Position numbers and translations under genes: made by a program. DNA of 64,000 bases from Mimachlamys varia. Its lineage: Eukaryota; Mollusca; Bivalvia; Pectinida; Pectinidae. Positions 28,501 through 37,200 of the stretch are shown in pieces (within the stretch, counting starts at the first letter, position 1; each line of letters opens with the position of its first letter). The stretch spans positions 38,650,688 through 38,714,687 of the forward strand of contig OX392535.1 in NCBI GenBank assembly GCA_947623455.1. Reading direction: 5' to 3'. The notes below the pieces were generated by a model. That model made no database searches and was not told where the DNA came from. It was given only the letters and a program-made list of their open reading frames with translations.

Positions 28501-29283
28501 GCTGCACAGCAGGGCGGTATGCAGGTCATTCCAGGAGCAGCATCATTTACATCTCCAACGCATAAAGCTCAGGTCAATTTTACATCACCCTCTCATCCCA
28601 ATTTCAAACCTAAGGCCATGTCGCCACAGGTGATTTTTCCTGGAGGATCTCCGCTGACACCTAAGGCATCGCCAGATAATCAGAAGAAGAGAATTGTTCC
28701 TACCATGTTGTCGCCACTTCTTCAGAAAGCTTTGCATAGTCCTCAAATGGGGAAAAGTGACCTGCAAAACAGGATAGTTCCCACAATGATTTCACCAAGT
28801 AATTCTCAAAAGAGGATGACTCTGTCAGTAAGTTCAGTTAATGAACAGCAGAAAAGGATCGTTCCAAACATGACCTCGCCCTGTAATCCTATGAAGAAAA
28901 TGACTCCATCAGTATATCCGGTTGATAGCCAACAGAAAAGAATAGTCCCGACTTTGGTGTCACCACTGCCGTCAAAGACAGCTGTCAAGGCTTTGGTGTC
29001 ACCACTGCCGTCAAAGTCAACTGTCAAGGCTTTGGTGTCACCACTGCCGTCAAAGTCAACTGTCAAGGCTTTGGTGTCACCACTCCCGTCAAAGACAGCT
29101 GTCAAGGCTTTGGTGTCACCACTGCCGTCAAAGACAGCTGTCAAACGAGACTTGCCATTCAACACGGCTAACAAAAGCCCATCTAGTGTGAAACCTGTAC
29201 AGGGCCCGGTCAAACCAGTAAATCAGATTCACGACTCTTTAGGGGGAGGGCATGATTCTGAAAATGCTATTGTCATAGATTAA
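10552..29283 (+). CDS. CHAF1A: Chromatin assembly factor 1 subunit A (CAF-1 p150), complete, 15 exons
   Basis: CAF-1 p150 deposits H3-H4 behind replication forks and binds PCNA. Exons: 10552-10588, 13528-13596, 14065-15050, 17240-17419, 17911-17987, 18480-18561, 20085-20162, 20810-20938, 21522-21598, 22301-22478, 23784-23861, 25589-25690, 26491-26658, 27284-27416, 27845-29283. All phases join, giving 1270 residues. Visible parts: N-terminal PIP-like QARLPFKPL (35-43); an acidic low-complexity stretch with a 48-bp duplication; the charged K/E/R region (365-477); PIP-like KQAFQSFF (485-492), comparable to KAEITRFF of human p150; the segment with YRPPYYGTWRKK; the acidic domain with DYEVESDDEWEEEEPGESLS (from 635); VPHGYLSDDEG; and a winged-helix region with VCWYVHDNLLQQYSLSELPVP-like sequence (about 793-915). 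The C-terminus is odd: an alanine-rich helix (about 956-1014), RIVP repeats, five 13-residue repeats and a final IVID, a possible SUMO-interacting motif. Human p150 is 956 residues. Confidence 0.96.
11078..12756. mobile_element. TTAA-flanked TIR element, copy A, carrying nested inverted-repeat inserts
   Basis: AGGCCCAATATACGTAACTT at the left is perfectly inverted at the right, with TTAA on both sides (11074-11077 and 12757-12760). The outer sequence matches the 384-bp copy at 34522-34905. The extra 1.3 kb is nested material, including the inverted-repeat insert at 11965-12514. It lies in CHAF1A intron 1. TTAA duplication suggests piggyBac-like or Kolobok-like mobilisation; this is not provable here. 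Confidence 0.8.
11965..12514. mobile_element. Nested element with about 85-bp inverted arms
   Basis: The left arm contains GATACCCACGGTTGATC and CTCACTCATCACCCGTGGGC. The right arm contains their complements, GCCTATGGGTGATGAGTGAG and GATCAACCATGGGTATC. The arms are slightly diverged. It is inserted inside the TTAA element at 11078-12756. There is no coding content. Confidence 0.7.
12861..13032. mobile_element. TA-type MITE with CAGTGATCAAT-like ends, copy c (diverged)
   Basis: The body matches 8665-8825 (TTTACAACTTATTTTCATTG, then AACGTTAAATTGAAGTATTT). The ends are decayed to CACGATCAATTTAC and CATTGATTATTG. It is in CHAF1A intron 1. Confidence 0.55.
13040..13450. repeat. Dispersed non-coding repeat (agaaatagc / ccaagatgg family)
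   Basis: It holds the recurring phrases 'ggatggatcattct', 'aggttccccttggtcc' and 'ggccatcttgtattttggga'. The same family recurs at 18572-18780, 42090-43060, 57000-58010 and 63510-64000. No frame is kept open. Confidence 0.6.
15078..16321 (-). mobile_element. 5'-truncated non-LTR retrotransposon (CR1/L2-like) with open RT C-terminal half
   Basis: An uninterrupted frame at 16321-15308 (337 codons) encodes the second half of a LINE reverse transcriptase. It shows YGVPQGSVLGP, the catalytic YADDTQIY, then the usual C-terminal region with SLHWLPVQYR and WNRLPSAIRK. The endonuclease and RT fingers are missing, so this copy is dead on arrival. The 3' part (15307-15078) has a TATATAGCGCTC...AAAGCGCTTC hairpin and ends in an (ATT)n microsatellite, as CR1/L2-type LINEs often do. 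It sits in CHAF1A intron 3, antisense, starting 27 bp from the exon 3 splice donor. The absence of stop codons suggests a fairly recent insertion. The clade is inferred from motifs only. Confidence 0.85.
16322..16740. repeat. Diverged repeat with 'catgatattaacagg' phrases
   Basis: Short phrases such as ACATGATATTAACAGG and ACATTAAGAGGAA recur at about 16330, 16590, 16620, 16680 and 16700. It ends with GTGGAGTCCACTGTA. It looks like the remains of a TIR element into which, or beside which, the LINE at 15078-16321 landed. Confidence 0.4.
17466..17571. mobile_element. CAGGG-ended MITE, family 3, copy b
   Basis: It starts CAGGGTTCTCATTAAAAGC and ends GTGGGAACACTG. The flanks GCTTC and GTTTC match at 4 of 5 positions. 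It is in CHAF1A intron 4, 46 bp after exon 4. Confidence 0.65.
18572..18780. repeat. Repeat opening with GCCCACCATC hairpin and GTCCGTC motif
   Basis: AGCCCACCATC ATCA GATGGTGGGCT forms a perfect terminal hairpin. It is followed by CCGTCGTCCGTCC and a 'ggatggatcattctc' body. It is related to the dispersed family at 13040-13450. It is in CHAF1A intron 6, beginning about 10 bp after the donor. Confidence 0.55.
18908..19924. mobile_element. TIR element with CAGTGTACCCTC ends, interrupted by a second element
   Basis: CAGTGTACCCTCATTATACC at the left is mirrored by GGTGGCGAGGGTACACTG at the right. A second element (19065-19644) is inserted in it. No clear target duplication is seen. It is in CHAF1A intron 6. 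Confidence 0.6.
19065..19644. mobile_element. CAGGG-ended element with ACTTGTCCG repeats and 5-bp duplication
   Basis: It starts CAGGGCTCTACAAT and ends ATTGTCGAGCCCTG. The flanking 5-mer ATTAT is present on both sides. CTTGTCCG words occur near both ends in inverted arrangement. It is nested in 18908-19924 and is non-coding. Confidence 0.7.
22980..23480. repeat. Dispersed repeat built of about 120-bp units
   Basis: Three imperfect units carry the phrases 'attgatgaatttggttgaa', 'gtgggattgagtttg' and 'aaggtcactgttgct'. It is related to the 31860-32420 and 55822-56100 repeats. It is in CHAF1A intron 10 and is non-coding. Confidence 0.5.
24375..25265. mobile_element. hAT-type non-autonomous element with 8-bp target duplication
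   Basis: The target duplication TAACAGAT is perfect (24367-24374 and 25266-25273). The ends AGGACTGGGATGATACACC and GTATCGTCCAAGCCCTAT are imperfect inverted repeats. Direct copies of CGTGATACGTATCGGATCGT lie inside the right end. Eight-bp duplications and this style of TIR fit the hAT superfamily. No transposase frame is seen in its 891 bp. It is in CHAF1A intron 11. Confidence 0.8.
26142..26328. repeat. Long foldback (about 90-bp arms)
   Basis: CCGGTTTCATCAACGTTCCT at the left is mirrored by AGGAACATTGATGAAACCGG at the right. The whole unit is nearly self-complementary, built of CTTAACTTAAGGAG-type words around a short centre near 26235. It lies in CHAF1A intron 12 and would fold strongly in the transcript. 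Confidence 0.75.
28951..29145 (+). repeat. Five 39-bp coding repeats in CHAF1A exon 15
   Basis: The unit codes for ALVSPLPSKTAVK (TV replaces AV in some copies), five times in a row, starting just after RIVPT. DNA identity between copies is very high, so expansion looks recent. The unit is a multiple of three and keeps the frame. Confidence 0.9.
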
Positions 29284-30355
29284 TGCCCGATAGTTATAAA
29301 TCAAACTGCAGGTAGTTAATTAGATCGAGGGAATGGGTATTGAAAAATAACACTGCTACAGGATATTTGGTAGCTCGGTTCCATTGTTGCCTTTCAACTG
29401 ATCAGATGAACTCAAATGATTAGTTTTGTAAATTTTCTTTCAACAATTGGAAAATTTACTGTTTTATATCTATATAATACCTGATGCACAAATGAAATGG
29501 CCATCTTGTATGTTTCTCGAGAATTGTTGAATGTGATATAATGAAAGCTCTTTACCAAGTGCAATATAGAGTGAAGGATTGTTGTGAACAGTGAGTGGTT
29601 CATACAAAGAAAAAAAGTAATACAACAGTTTAGCGTTGTATTGAAACACTGATAGACAATGGTATGTCATATGTAAGAACATATTTTGAAAACTTCAATA
29701 ATCCAGTATGACGGATTGTGATCCAAGTCAACTTCTGAATTTGTGATTTGCAGTCATATTTCTAAGTCCATGTGGTATTGCCGCATTTACATTCTACGAT
29801 TGATTTGTCCATGTTGTATTTCATCCATTGAAAAGACATTACAGCAGTCTTATTCTATGAAAAGAATCTACATATTTCATAGTGTCGTGATATTTATAAA
29901 CCTATGATTCAAGGCTTGTACTTCGTGATTAATAATTTACAAGTTTTAGAAATGTGTATTCTAAATAGGCTGACAGCCAAACTGTATCAATTTTGTACAA
30001 CTATGCCACTTGATTTAGAAACAAAGTACATGTAGTGGAATTAATTAAACAGACAGGACTATTTTTGCTAGCAATTCATTGCCATTTTCCAGATGTTTAT
30101 TTATATTTTTGTACACATTTTTTGTATAGTTGAGTAGACGCTAATTAGGAGAAAAAGATAAATTACCAGCAGGAAAAGCAAATTGAAGTTGCTAGCTCAA
30201 CATATTTTTTCTGAATTGGTTATTAATTATGTAATGCTTGATTTGGAGAGAGATACGTTAAAGGTGTTTGTGTGGAAATATGTGAAGTAAAAATGATGCA
30301 GCAAATGAGCCTAGAATTATTGTAAGTTTCTAAAAGTTTTTTATATTGTGTCCAG

Positions 30356-30523
30356 CAGGGATAATTCCAAATCTTTAAACCTATGGGAGAATTTGAGGGA
30401 TTTTATGGTATCAGCAAAATATCTGAGATTTTTCTATATAAAGTAATATAATTTTGAATTTTTAATAGATTTTCAGGGAAAATATGGGTAAAAATCCTGA
30501 AATCTCCCCCAAAGTGATCCCTG
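30356..30523. mobile_element. CAGGG-ended MITE, family 2, copy b
   Basis: It starts CAGGGATAATTCC and ends GTGATCCCTG; the body matches 4987-5161. TGTCC follows the right end and also occurs 2 bp before the left end, suggesting a 5-bp duplication with slightly shifted edges. Confidence 0.6.
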
Positions 30524-31120
30524 TGTCCATTGGAGTACAATACTGACTTTATAAGTTATATATGAAAATGGGCATAAATGCACACTCAAGTAATATTTGC
30601 CGTCAATATTTCGATAGGTAGCTGGTAAATCTAAACCAACATCAGGCCTAGCCTATGTAACTGGTAGAAATTGTAGTGTAGATATAATAGTGCTTGGTCT
30701 TGATATGTGTCATGTACCTATCCTTGTTCAAAGCGGGTTTTATCATGTAATGAATCAACTATTCATGTATAGAACCAACTATATTTAAAATATTTGTATA
30801 AAGAAAACATTTACCTTGAGAAAAGTGTTTTCAAGATATTTATGACTTCTTCCATCAATGATTTTTTTTTTCTTTTTATAATGATCTGTATGTATTATCA
30901 GTCATGTCAAATGAAATTGGGTTCTCCTCAAAGATCCTTTTCTCTATTTTTTGCCTATTGAAAATCTAAATTCATTAACTCCTGATCATGAAGACACTTT
31001 AAACTGTTCCAATTCAAAGGTTGGCTAGTTCTTTATAGATTTCAGGGAGAAATTAATGATGGTTCTCATCTATCATCCCGCTCATGCCAGGAAACAAGCC
31101 TATATCCTTAAATTGATGGT

Positions 31121-31273
31121 CAGGGTTTGCACTGTATATATTATAAATGGGCTCCTTTCCTGAATATATGGGGTCCTTCTGCATAGTTTAAAGGGGAATC
31201 CTGAAAATTAGTGGGGTCCTTTTCAGTTTCTATGCTTGAAAAAGATATAGGGACGGCTTCAACGCAAACCCTG
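31121..31273. mobile_element. CAGGG-ended MITE, family 1, copy b
   Basis: It starts CAGGGTTTGCACTG and ends GCAAACCCTG. A perfect 5-bp duplication ATGGT lies at 31116-31120 and 31274-31278. It is in reverse orientation relative to 4054-4206. Confidence 0.75.
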
Positions 31274-31859
31274 ATGGTATTTCATGATTGTCCTGTGGTT
31301 TAATGTAGCAGCCAGATGTCCTAATAGGCTTATTATAGTATAAACATTACATTATCCCTTTTGGCGTTAAGTATTCTCCATGTGAAAAAAAAATGATTGA
31401 TTCCAGGGATGACAACCTGTTATCATTTGATGCTGCCAAATTAAAGCTCTTGTCTACACAAGCTGGGTCCAGTCTATATATATATGTTGAAGGGAAGTTT
31501 TAAAAGCTGTTGCTCAGAACAATTTTGATCAAAATCCAAATGAAGAAAAGCTTTTAAGATACCTTATACTAGTTCGTTTGCCGGTATTGATATTATCAAT
31601 CCAGTAATTTGATCAGTCGGAGGATTACTGAAAAAGTGCAGAAACAATGTTAATCCATCATTAACTGGAAATCTTTTTCTCTTATTTACTTCTTTTTCAC
31701 TTTATCTTTCCTCTAAATCCCAAATTTGTTTGTAATATATGAACGGAGATATTTTCCCAGAAAATTAAATAACATGCAGATACACAAAAAATGTCTTTTG
31801 TTTATATGTTACAGCAACAAACTGCATCCTATCTCATCCCAGTAGTGATGGGTGATCAA

Positions 31860-32420
31860 TTTTTGTGTCGCCTGAAAAGGCGACATATAGGGATCACTAT
31901 GTCGGCGGCGGCGTCTGCACCAACAGTTTCCGTGTGATAACTTGAGTTTCCTTGGGCCAATCAAACTCAAACTTCATACAGTGCTTCCTTACCAAAAGTA
32001 CTCGCTTGGGATTGCTTTTCAGGGTCAAAGGTCAAGGTCACTGTTACTATAAATAGAAAATCGGTTTCCGTGTGATAAATTGAGTTTCCTTGGGCCAATC
32101 AAACTAAAAACTTCATACAGTGCTTCCTAAACAAAAGTGCTCGCTTGGGATTGCTTTTCAGGATCAAAGGTCAAGGTCACTTGCTATAAATAGAAATTAT
32201 GTTTCCGTGCGATAACTTGGAGTTTCCTTGTGCCACTCAAACTTCATACAGTGCTTCCTTACCAAAAGTGCTCCCTTTGGATTGCTTTTCAGGTTCAAAG
32301 GTCAATGTCACAGTTTCTATTACACTTCGAACTGATACAATGCATATCCATAGATGGCTCCTAAAAACTTATCTCCCAACTTGCTGCGATTGACGATTGA
32401 TTGGATTATTGTCTTATATG
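31860..32420. repeat. Dispersed GTGTCGCC-type mollusc repeat
   Basis: It opens with a GTCGCCTGAAAAGGCGAC hairpin. About three imperfect units of roughly 125 bp follow, with 'tttccgtgtgataact', 'cttcatacagtgcttcc' and 'aggtcaaggtcac'. A relative is at 55822-56100. It is non-coding. Confidence 0.6.
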
Positions 32421-33414
32421 TGACATAGTCCACGAAGCGAGACATGGATGTTACTTTTTTGATGGCGGCTTCAACATTACGGTGTAATCATCTATCAACA
32501 AGATTTTAAAATATAGTTGACAGATTCTGACTTTCACCTATAGCTAGTTTACTGATGATGGACTTTGTTAATTGTTGAAGTTTTCCACTTAATTCTGTAT
32601 TTCACCTACAATTTACTGCCAATTCTTCTTATATTTTTTATTGTGCCATGTTGAATTTGTCTTTTAGCTCCATATTGACCTTAATTTCTCGCATGTTCTG
32701 TACAGGGAATAATTTGAAAAGCATTTAACAACTTTCCTATAATGAACCAATAACTATTTATAATCGGATTTGGACGTGAAAAACTTCTTGACTAATATAA
32801 TAGTAGTGACTGCTCTATTTTATTAAACCTAATTTTCTTGTTCCGGTTAATAAATTAACACTAAAAGTAATGTTTCCATTGTTAACATTTGACTTCTTAA
32901 TTGTTTGACATAAGTCAAATTACAAGAAAATTTGTTTGAGCATAGAATCCATGCTTGAGCAGGAGAATAGTTGGGACTGTTCTAGAATTAACCATGTGTT
33001 AGGAGCAGAAATCACTTTTTTAGACAAAAGGAATAGTATACAGCTCTTGTTTTAACTCCACCACCATCGATAGATAAGTGCAAGTGCCTCCCAACTCCCC
33101 CACATAATTAATCATGGAATAGCCGTTAGATTAATACGGGCCGAAATCTCGGGTTTAATTGCTAGTGAAAGAGCACTTGTTTCATAAATGTACTACTTAG
33201 TATCTCGATGGAATGCTGCTACTTAATCTGGCTCTCCCTTGCCAAGTCAGTAGGAAAAAGCTAGGATGACAAATGACAAAATATTGCTGTATGAAATCTG
33301 CCATATTTTATTTGCAAGATGCCAAAATTCTTTCAGTGTCTTTGTAAAGTTTCACTCATCAAAATTTGAAAAGAGCACATACTGTACAGTTATGTACCTG
33401 AATGACAATTCTTT

Positions 33415-33738
33415 GTGAGGATGGCTTTAGATAATTAGTCGCTGTTCAAAGCCTCTAGATATCTCCTATACTGGTCATTGCCAGTGATCGTGAGGATGGC
33501 TTGAGATAATTATATAAGAAGTCACTGTTCCGAGCCTCTAGCTATCTCCTATACTGGTCATTGCCAGTGATCGTGAGGATGGCTTTAGATAATTATATAA
33601 TAAGTCACTGTTCCAAGCCTCTAGCTATCTCCCATACTGGTCATTGCCAGTGATCGTGAGGATGGCTTTAGATAATTATATAATAAGTCACTGTTCCAAG
33701 CCTCTAGCTATCTCCCATACTGGTCATTGCCAGTGATG
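33415..33738. repeat. 83-bp tandem repeat, four copies
   Basis: Units begin GTGAGGATGGCTT at about 33415, 33490, 33573 and 33656 and end TCATTGCCAGTGAT. The first unit is about 75 bp. Copies 3 and 4 are nearly identical. It lies about 470 bp beyond the SNAPC3 stop codon. Confidence 0.85.
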
Positions 33739-34209
33739 ACTAACAAAAGACCACTTTTATACACCCATCATAGCATTTTGGAGCTTGCACACTACCATTT
33801 CTAGCTTTTATCTTTTCATACGAAGGTGCAACTGGCTTCACATTCATGCGATTTAATTGGTGTTCCTCTGAGGCATACAAGGCAAGATTGCAGCATGGTG
33901 TGCTTGCTTCTCCAACAACAGGAAACAGACCCGTGAAGAAACTTAGCGCAAGTTGTAAATCCTTATTTGATGAAGTAATGCAGTTCTATGCAGGTAATCC
34001 ATTTGGACACTAGAACACCATTGTGACATTCTAGGACCTTAGTTCTGCACCATCAAAAGCTGCTGTCGCTAGATGTTAAAATTTAACATCATGAAAGCTA
34101 AACATATCTTCTAGTCCTGGCGTAATGGAATATCTTGTTGGGTAATGCAGCGGACTGCATGTATTCCGTAATACAGAAGAGACGTCCTTCATTCATCAAC
34201 AGGAAGTCC

Positions 34210-37200
34210 TCACACCACTGCCTGTTTATCAAAGTATTTGTACGCTTTAAAATCTCCCATTTTCTTGCCGTTTTTGTCGTAGTGGAGGGACCTGAAGCAT
34301 TGATCGCAGAAGAAGGAGGGGTCATCCGGTGCATGCTCGCTACCATACGTCAACCACCTGTGGGGAGTAGGAATAGAAAGCACATTGTGTACCTGACAAC
34401 ATAAACTAGAGCAAACATCTCATTTGATCAACACAGATATTGAATTATTATAACACAGCTTTTGAATGGTCTACAAAATGTACTTTATACAAATTACCTT
34501 TAAGCATGCTGCATATTTTAAAGGCCCAATATACGTAACTTTTGGCAAAACTTGATGCGAAAATCAAGCCTAATAACTTATTTTTTTTATAGATTTAAGA
34601 TTAACTGATATCAGCAATATTCAAGATGACTTCTTACGCGGTAAGCGGTACGTACAGCAGCAGTTGAAACTCGGTATGTATAAATACGCGACCATTTTTA
34701 CTGTCTTTTAACTTTGGCTTGTTATTGAAGTGTGCCCCACCTGAATTATTTTCAATTCTTTGGATTTTTCTGTCAAGAGTTTCTTGTTAGTTACCGCTCA
34801 GGTTTACTTCGTTTTAGGCTTATTTTTGTATGGTTATCAACTGGAATTTTTTTCATGATTTTTCAGAATCCCTAATAATTTCCTGATGTTACGTATATTG
34901 GGCCTTTAAGCAAGCGACATATTAATAATAAGATTGTTTCAGAAATGTACCAAGATATTTTTTTGGTTGAAAACTAAATGACATCCTAATAAACTGCCTA
35001 CCTACTTTTAACAAATGGAATAAAGTCCGTATTAAATCTGTTCACAATGGAGACCAATGATTGTTTCGTTCAGGAATTTTTCAGTTGACAAAAGTTTAAT
35101 CATATTTTTACAGAGAAATGTATACCATAACACATACAAGTGAATTGTACAAATTTTCATACTACACTGAATGCTTCCAAAAGGATATTTATTACATAAT
35201 GTATCAGCCTTAATATACTGGAAGGCATTACTCATAATTGCTTTTAGTAAAACAAAAACAATAGCATAATCTGTTCCATACACTTCATTTAAATGTGATA
35301 CACTAGTACTGGGAACCGTACCTTGAGGAAAAGATCTCACACACACGACAGATAGAGCGTTTGTACGTTCTCTTGTATGTCAGCCTGGGATACTCTCTAC
35401 GATCCTGGAGGTCATCAACGTGGAACAGACTGCCAAAAATACAAGAACATCAAAACTTTGATAAAATACATGTTATTTTCATTATCGCAAACATATTACC
35501 AGGTCTGTTAATTACATATCTAAGAATTTCTTTATAGTTAAGAGCTATTCCATAATAAACACATGGGAGAGATGGGAGGCACCTGTCATAATATGTAATA
35601 TATCATGAGTGGTGAGGTTAAAACCAGATCTGCACACTATTCCTTTATATGTAAAATCTTTTAATATTTGATAGATGGTGTGTCTCCGACAAAATGCCTC
35701 CAGCCCCTCCCACATGAATAATTCTGGAACGGCTAGCCCTTACCTCAATTTATTGCAAAAATACACTTATAAACAAATGATGACAACATAACAAGGTTTT
35801 GATTAAACTTTAACATGTTGTATTTTGCAAAAGGAAGAGATAACCATGCAGACATTGTGAAATGGTTGACAGCATCCCAGTAGAGATATTGGTGACTGAT
35901 CCATTACTGAACATTTCCGAAGGCCATATACAAACAACCATTTGGATCGTGCAAAACAAAAGCAACTTCATTCACAAACTGTTAAACTAGTCCATTATCT
36001 GAAAATTGGTAACTACTAACCAAAATTTATTTTAAAGGCCTAATATACGTAACTTTCGGCAAAACTTTAACTGAAAATTAAGCCTTATAACTTTTTATTT
36101 TATAGATTTAGTTAAGATTAACTGATATCAGCAATATTCAAGTTGAAATCCTTCACGGTTACCGGTACAGCAGTTGTTTCAGAATTTTTCAGAATCATGA
36201 AAAAATTCATGAAGTTACGTATATTGGGCCTTTAAATATTTTATGTTTAACAACTGTTTAACTCAATCATTATAACACAGTAATGAATGGCAGTTGCTGA
36301 TTGTGTATACCGTATGTCGGTGAAAATGATGATGTGCTCGCAGTTTCCTTGATGCAGATAGAGGTAGGGCTGCCCAAGACGCACTTTCAGATCCAAAAAG
36401 AAGGTTTCATCCATGCTACAAGATGTCATAGGGCCAATTCCTTTAGCTTGCTCCACTGCCCACTTTCTAATTACACTGAAAAACATTAATAAATGAACTT
36501 TAACTTAAAAAAGATTCAATTCATTTTCGACTTGTTCTTAACATGGAGGTGCATTTCCACTAGCTTGATAACTGGGGAAGGTTAATTCTGTCAGCTCGTC
36601 TAGTTTAAAGTTTGAATATCTAAGGAAATATAAGGTACCTGAAAGACTAGTAGAGTTTTTCTAAATTTTCCCATGGGCTGGTCTTTTTATGATTTTTTTT
36701 ATTTTGAAATCATTTTTAGACAAAAGACAGACAAATTTTCAAAAGCAATCAAGAGAACAAATTACATTAATAAGACATATTGTATTTTCACCAACAAGCT
36801 CATCATTACACACACACATACATATATGTACACAGTTGACACACATTCATTTACTTAACTTGTATACACAATTAGAAAAAGTAAAGGGAGGAAATTGGAA
36901 GAAGGAAAAATAAAGGGAGGAAATTGGAAGAAGGAAAAATAAAGGGAGGAAATTGGAAGAAAGAAAGTGATGAGTCATTGACAAAGGAGCTAGAAAGTTG
37001 AAATATATGAGATGTGGATAATTAATATAATAATCTCCATGGGCTGGTCTTATTTATACCAAAATCTTCATCCTTCAATCATTCCTTAACTCGCACGAAT
37101 TACCAGATTTACCAAAACTCCATCAATGGATACTCATGATTTATTGCACTATGCCATGCTACACTTATCATAAGTGATAAGTGTAGCGTAGCGTATTGTA

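Larger units (their letters stand above)
29284..34209. other. Convergent intergenic region, CHAF1A 3' side to SNAPC3 3' side
   Basis: No gene is recognised. It holds the CHAF1A 3'UTR of unknown length, MITE copies at 30356-30523 and 31121-31273, the GTGTCGCC repeat at 31860-32420 and an 83-bp tandem array at 33415-33738. All reading frames here are short and unsupported. Confidence 0.6.

Noticed and set aside
28806..29213. 135-codon minus-strand repetitive frame
   Set aside because: Antisense of the CHAF1A C-terminal repeats.
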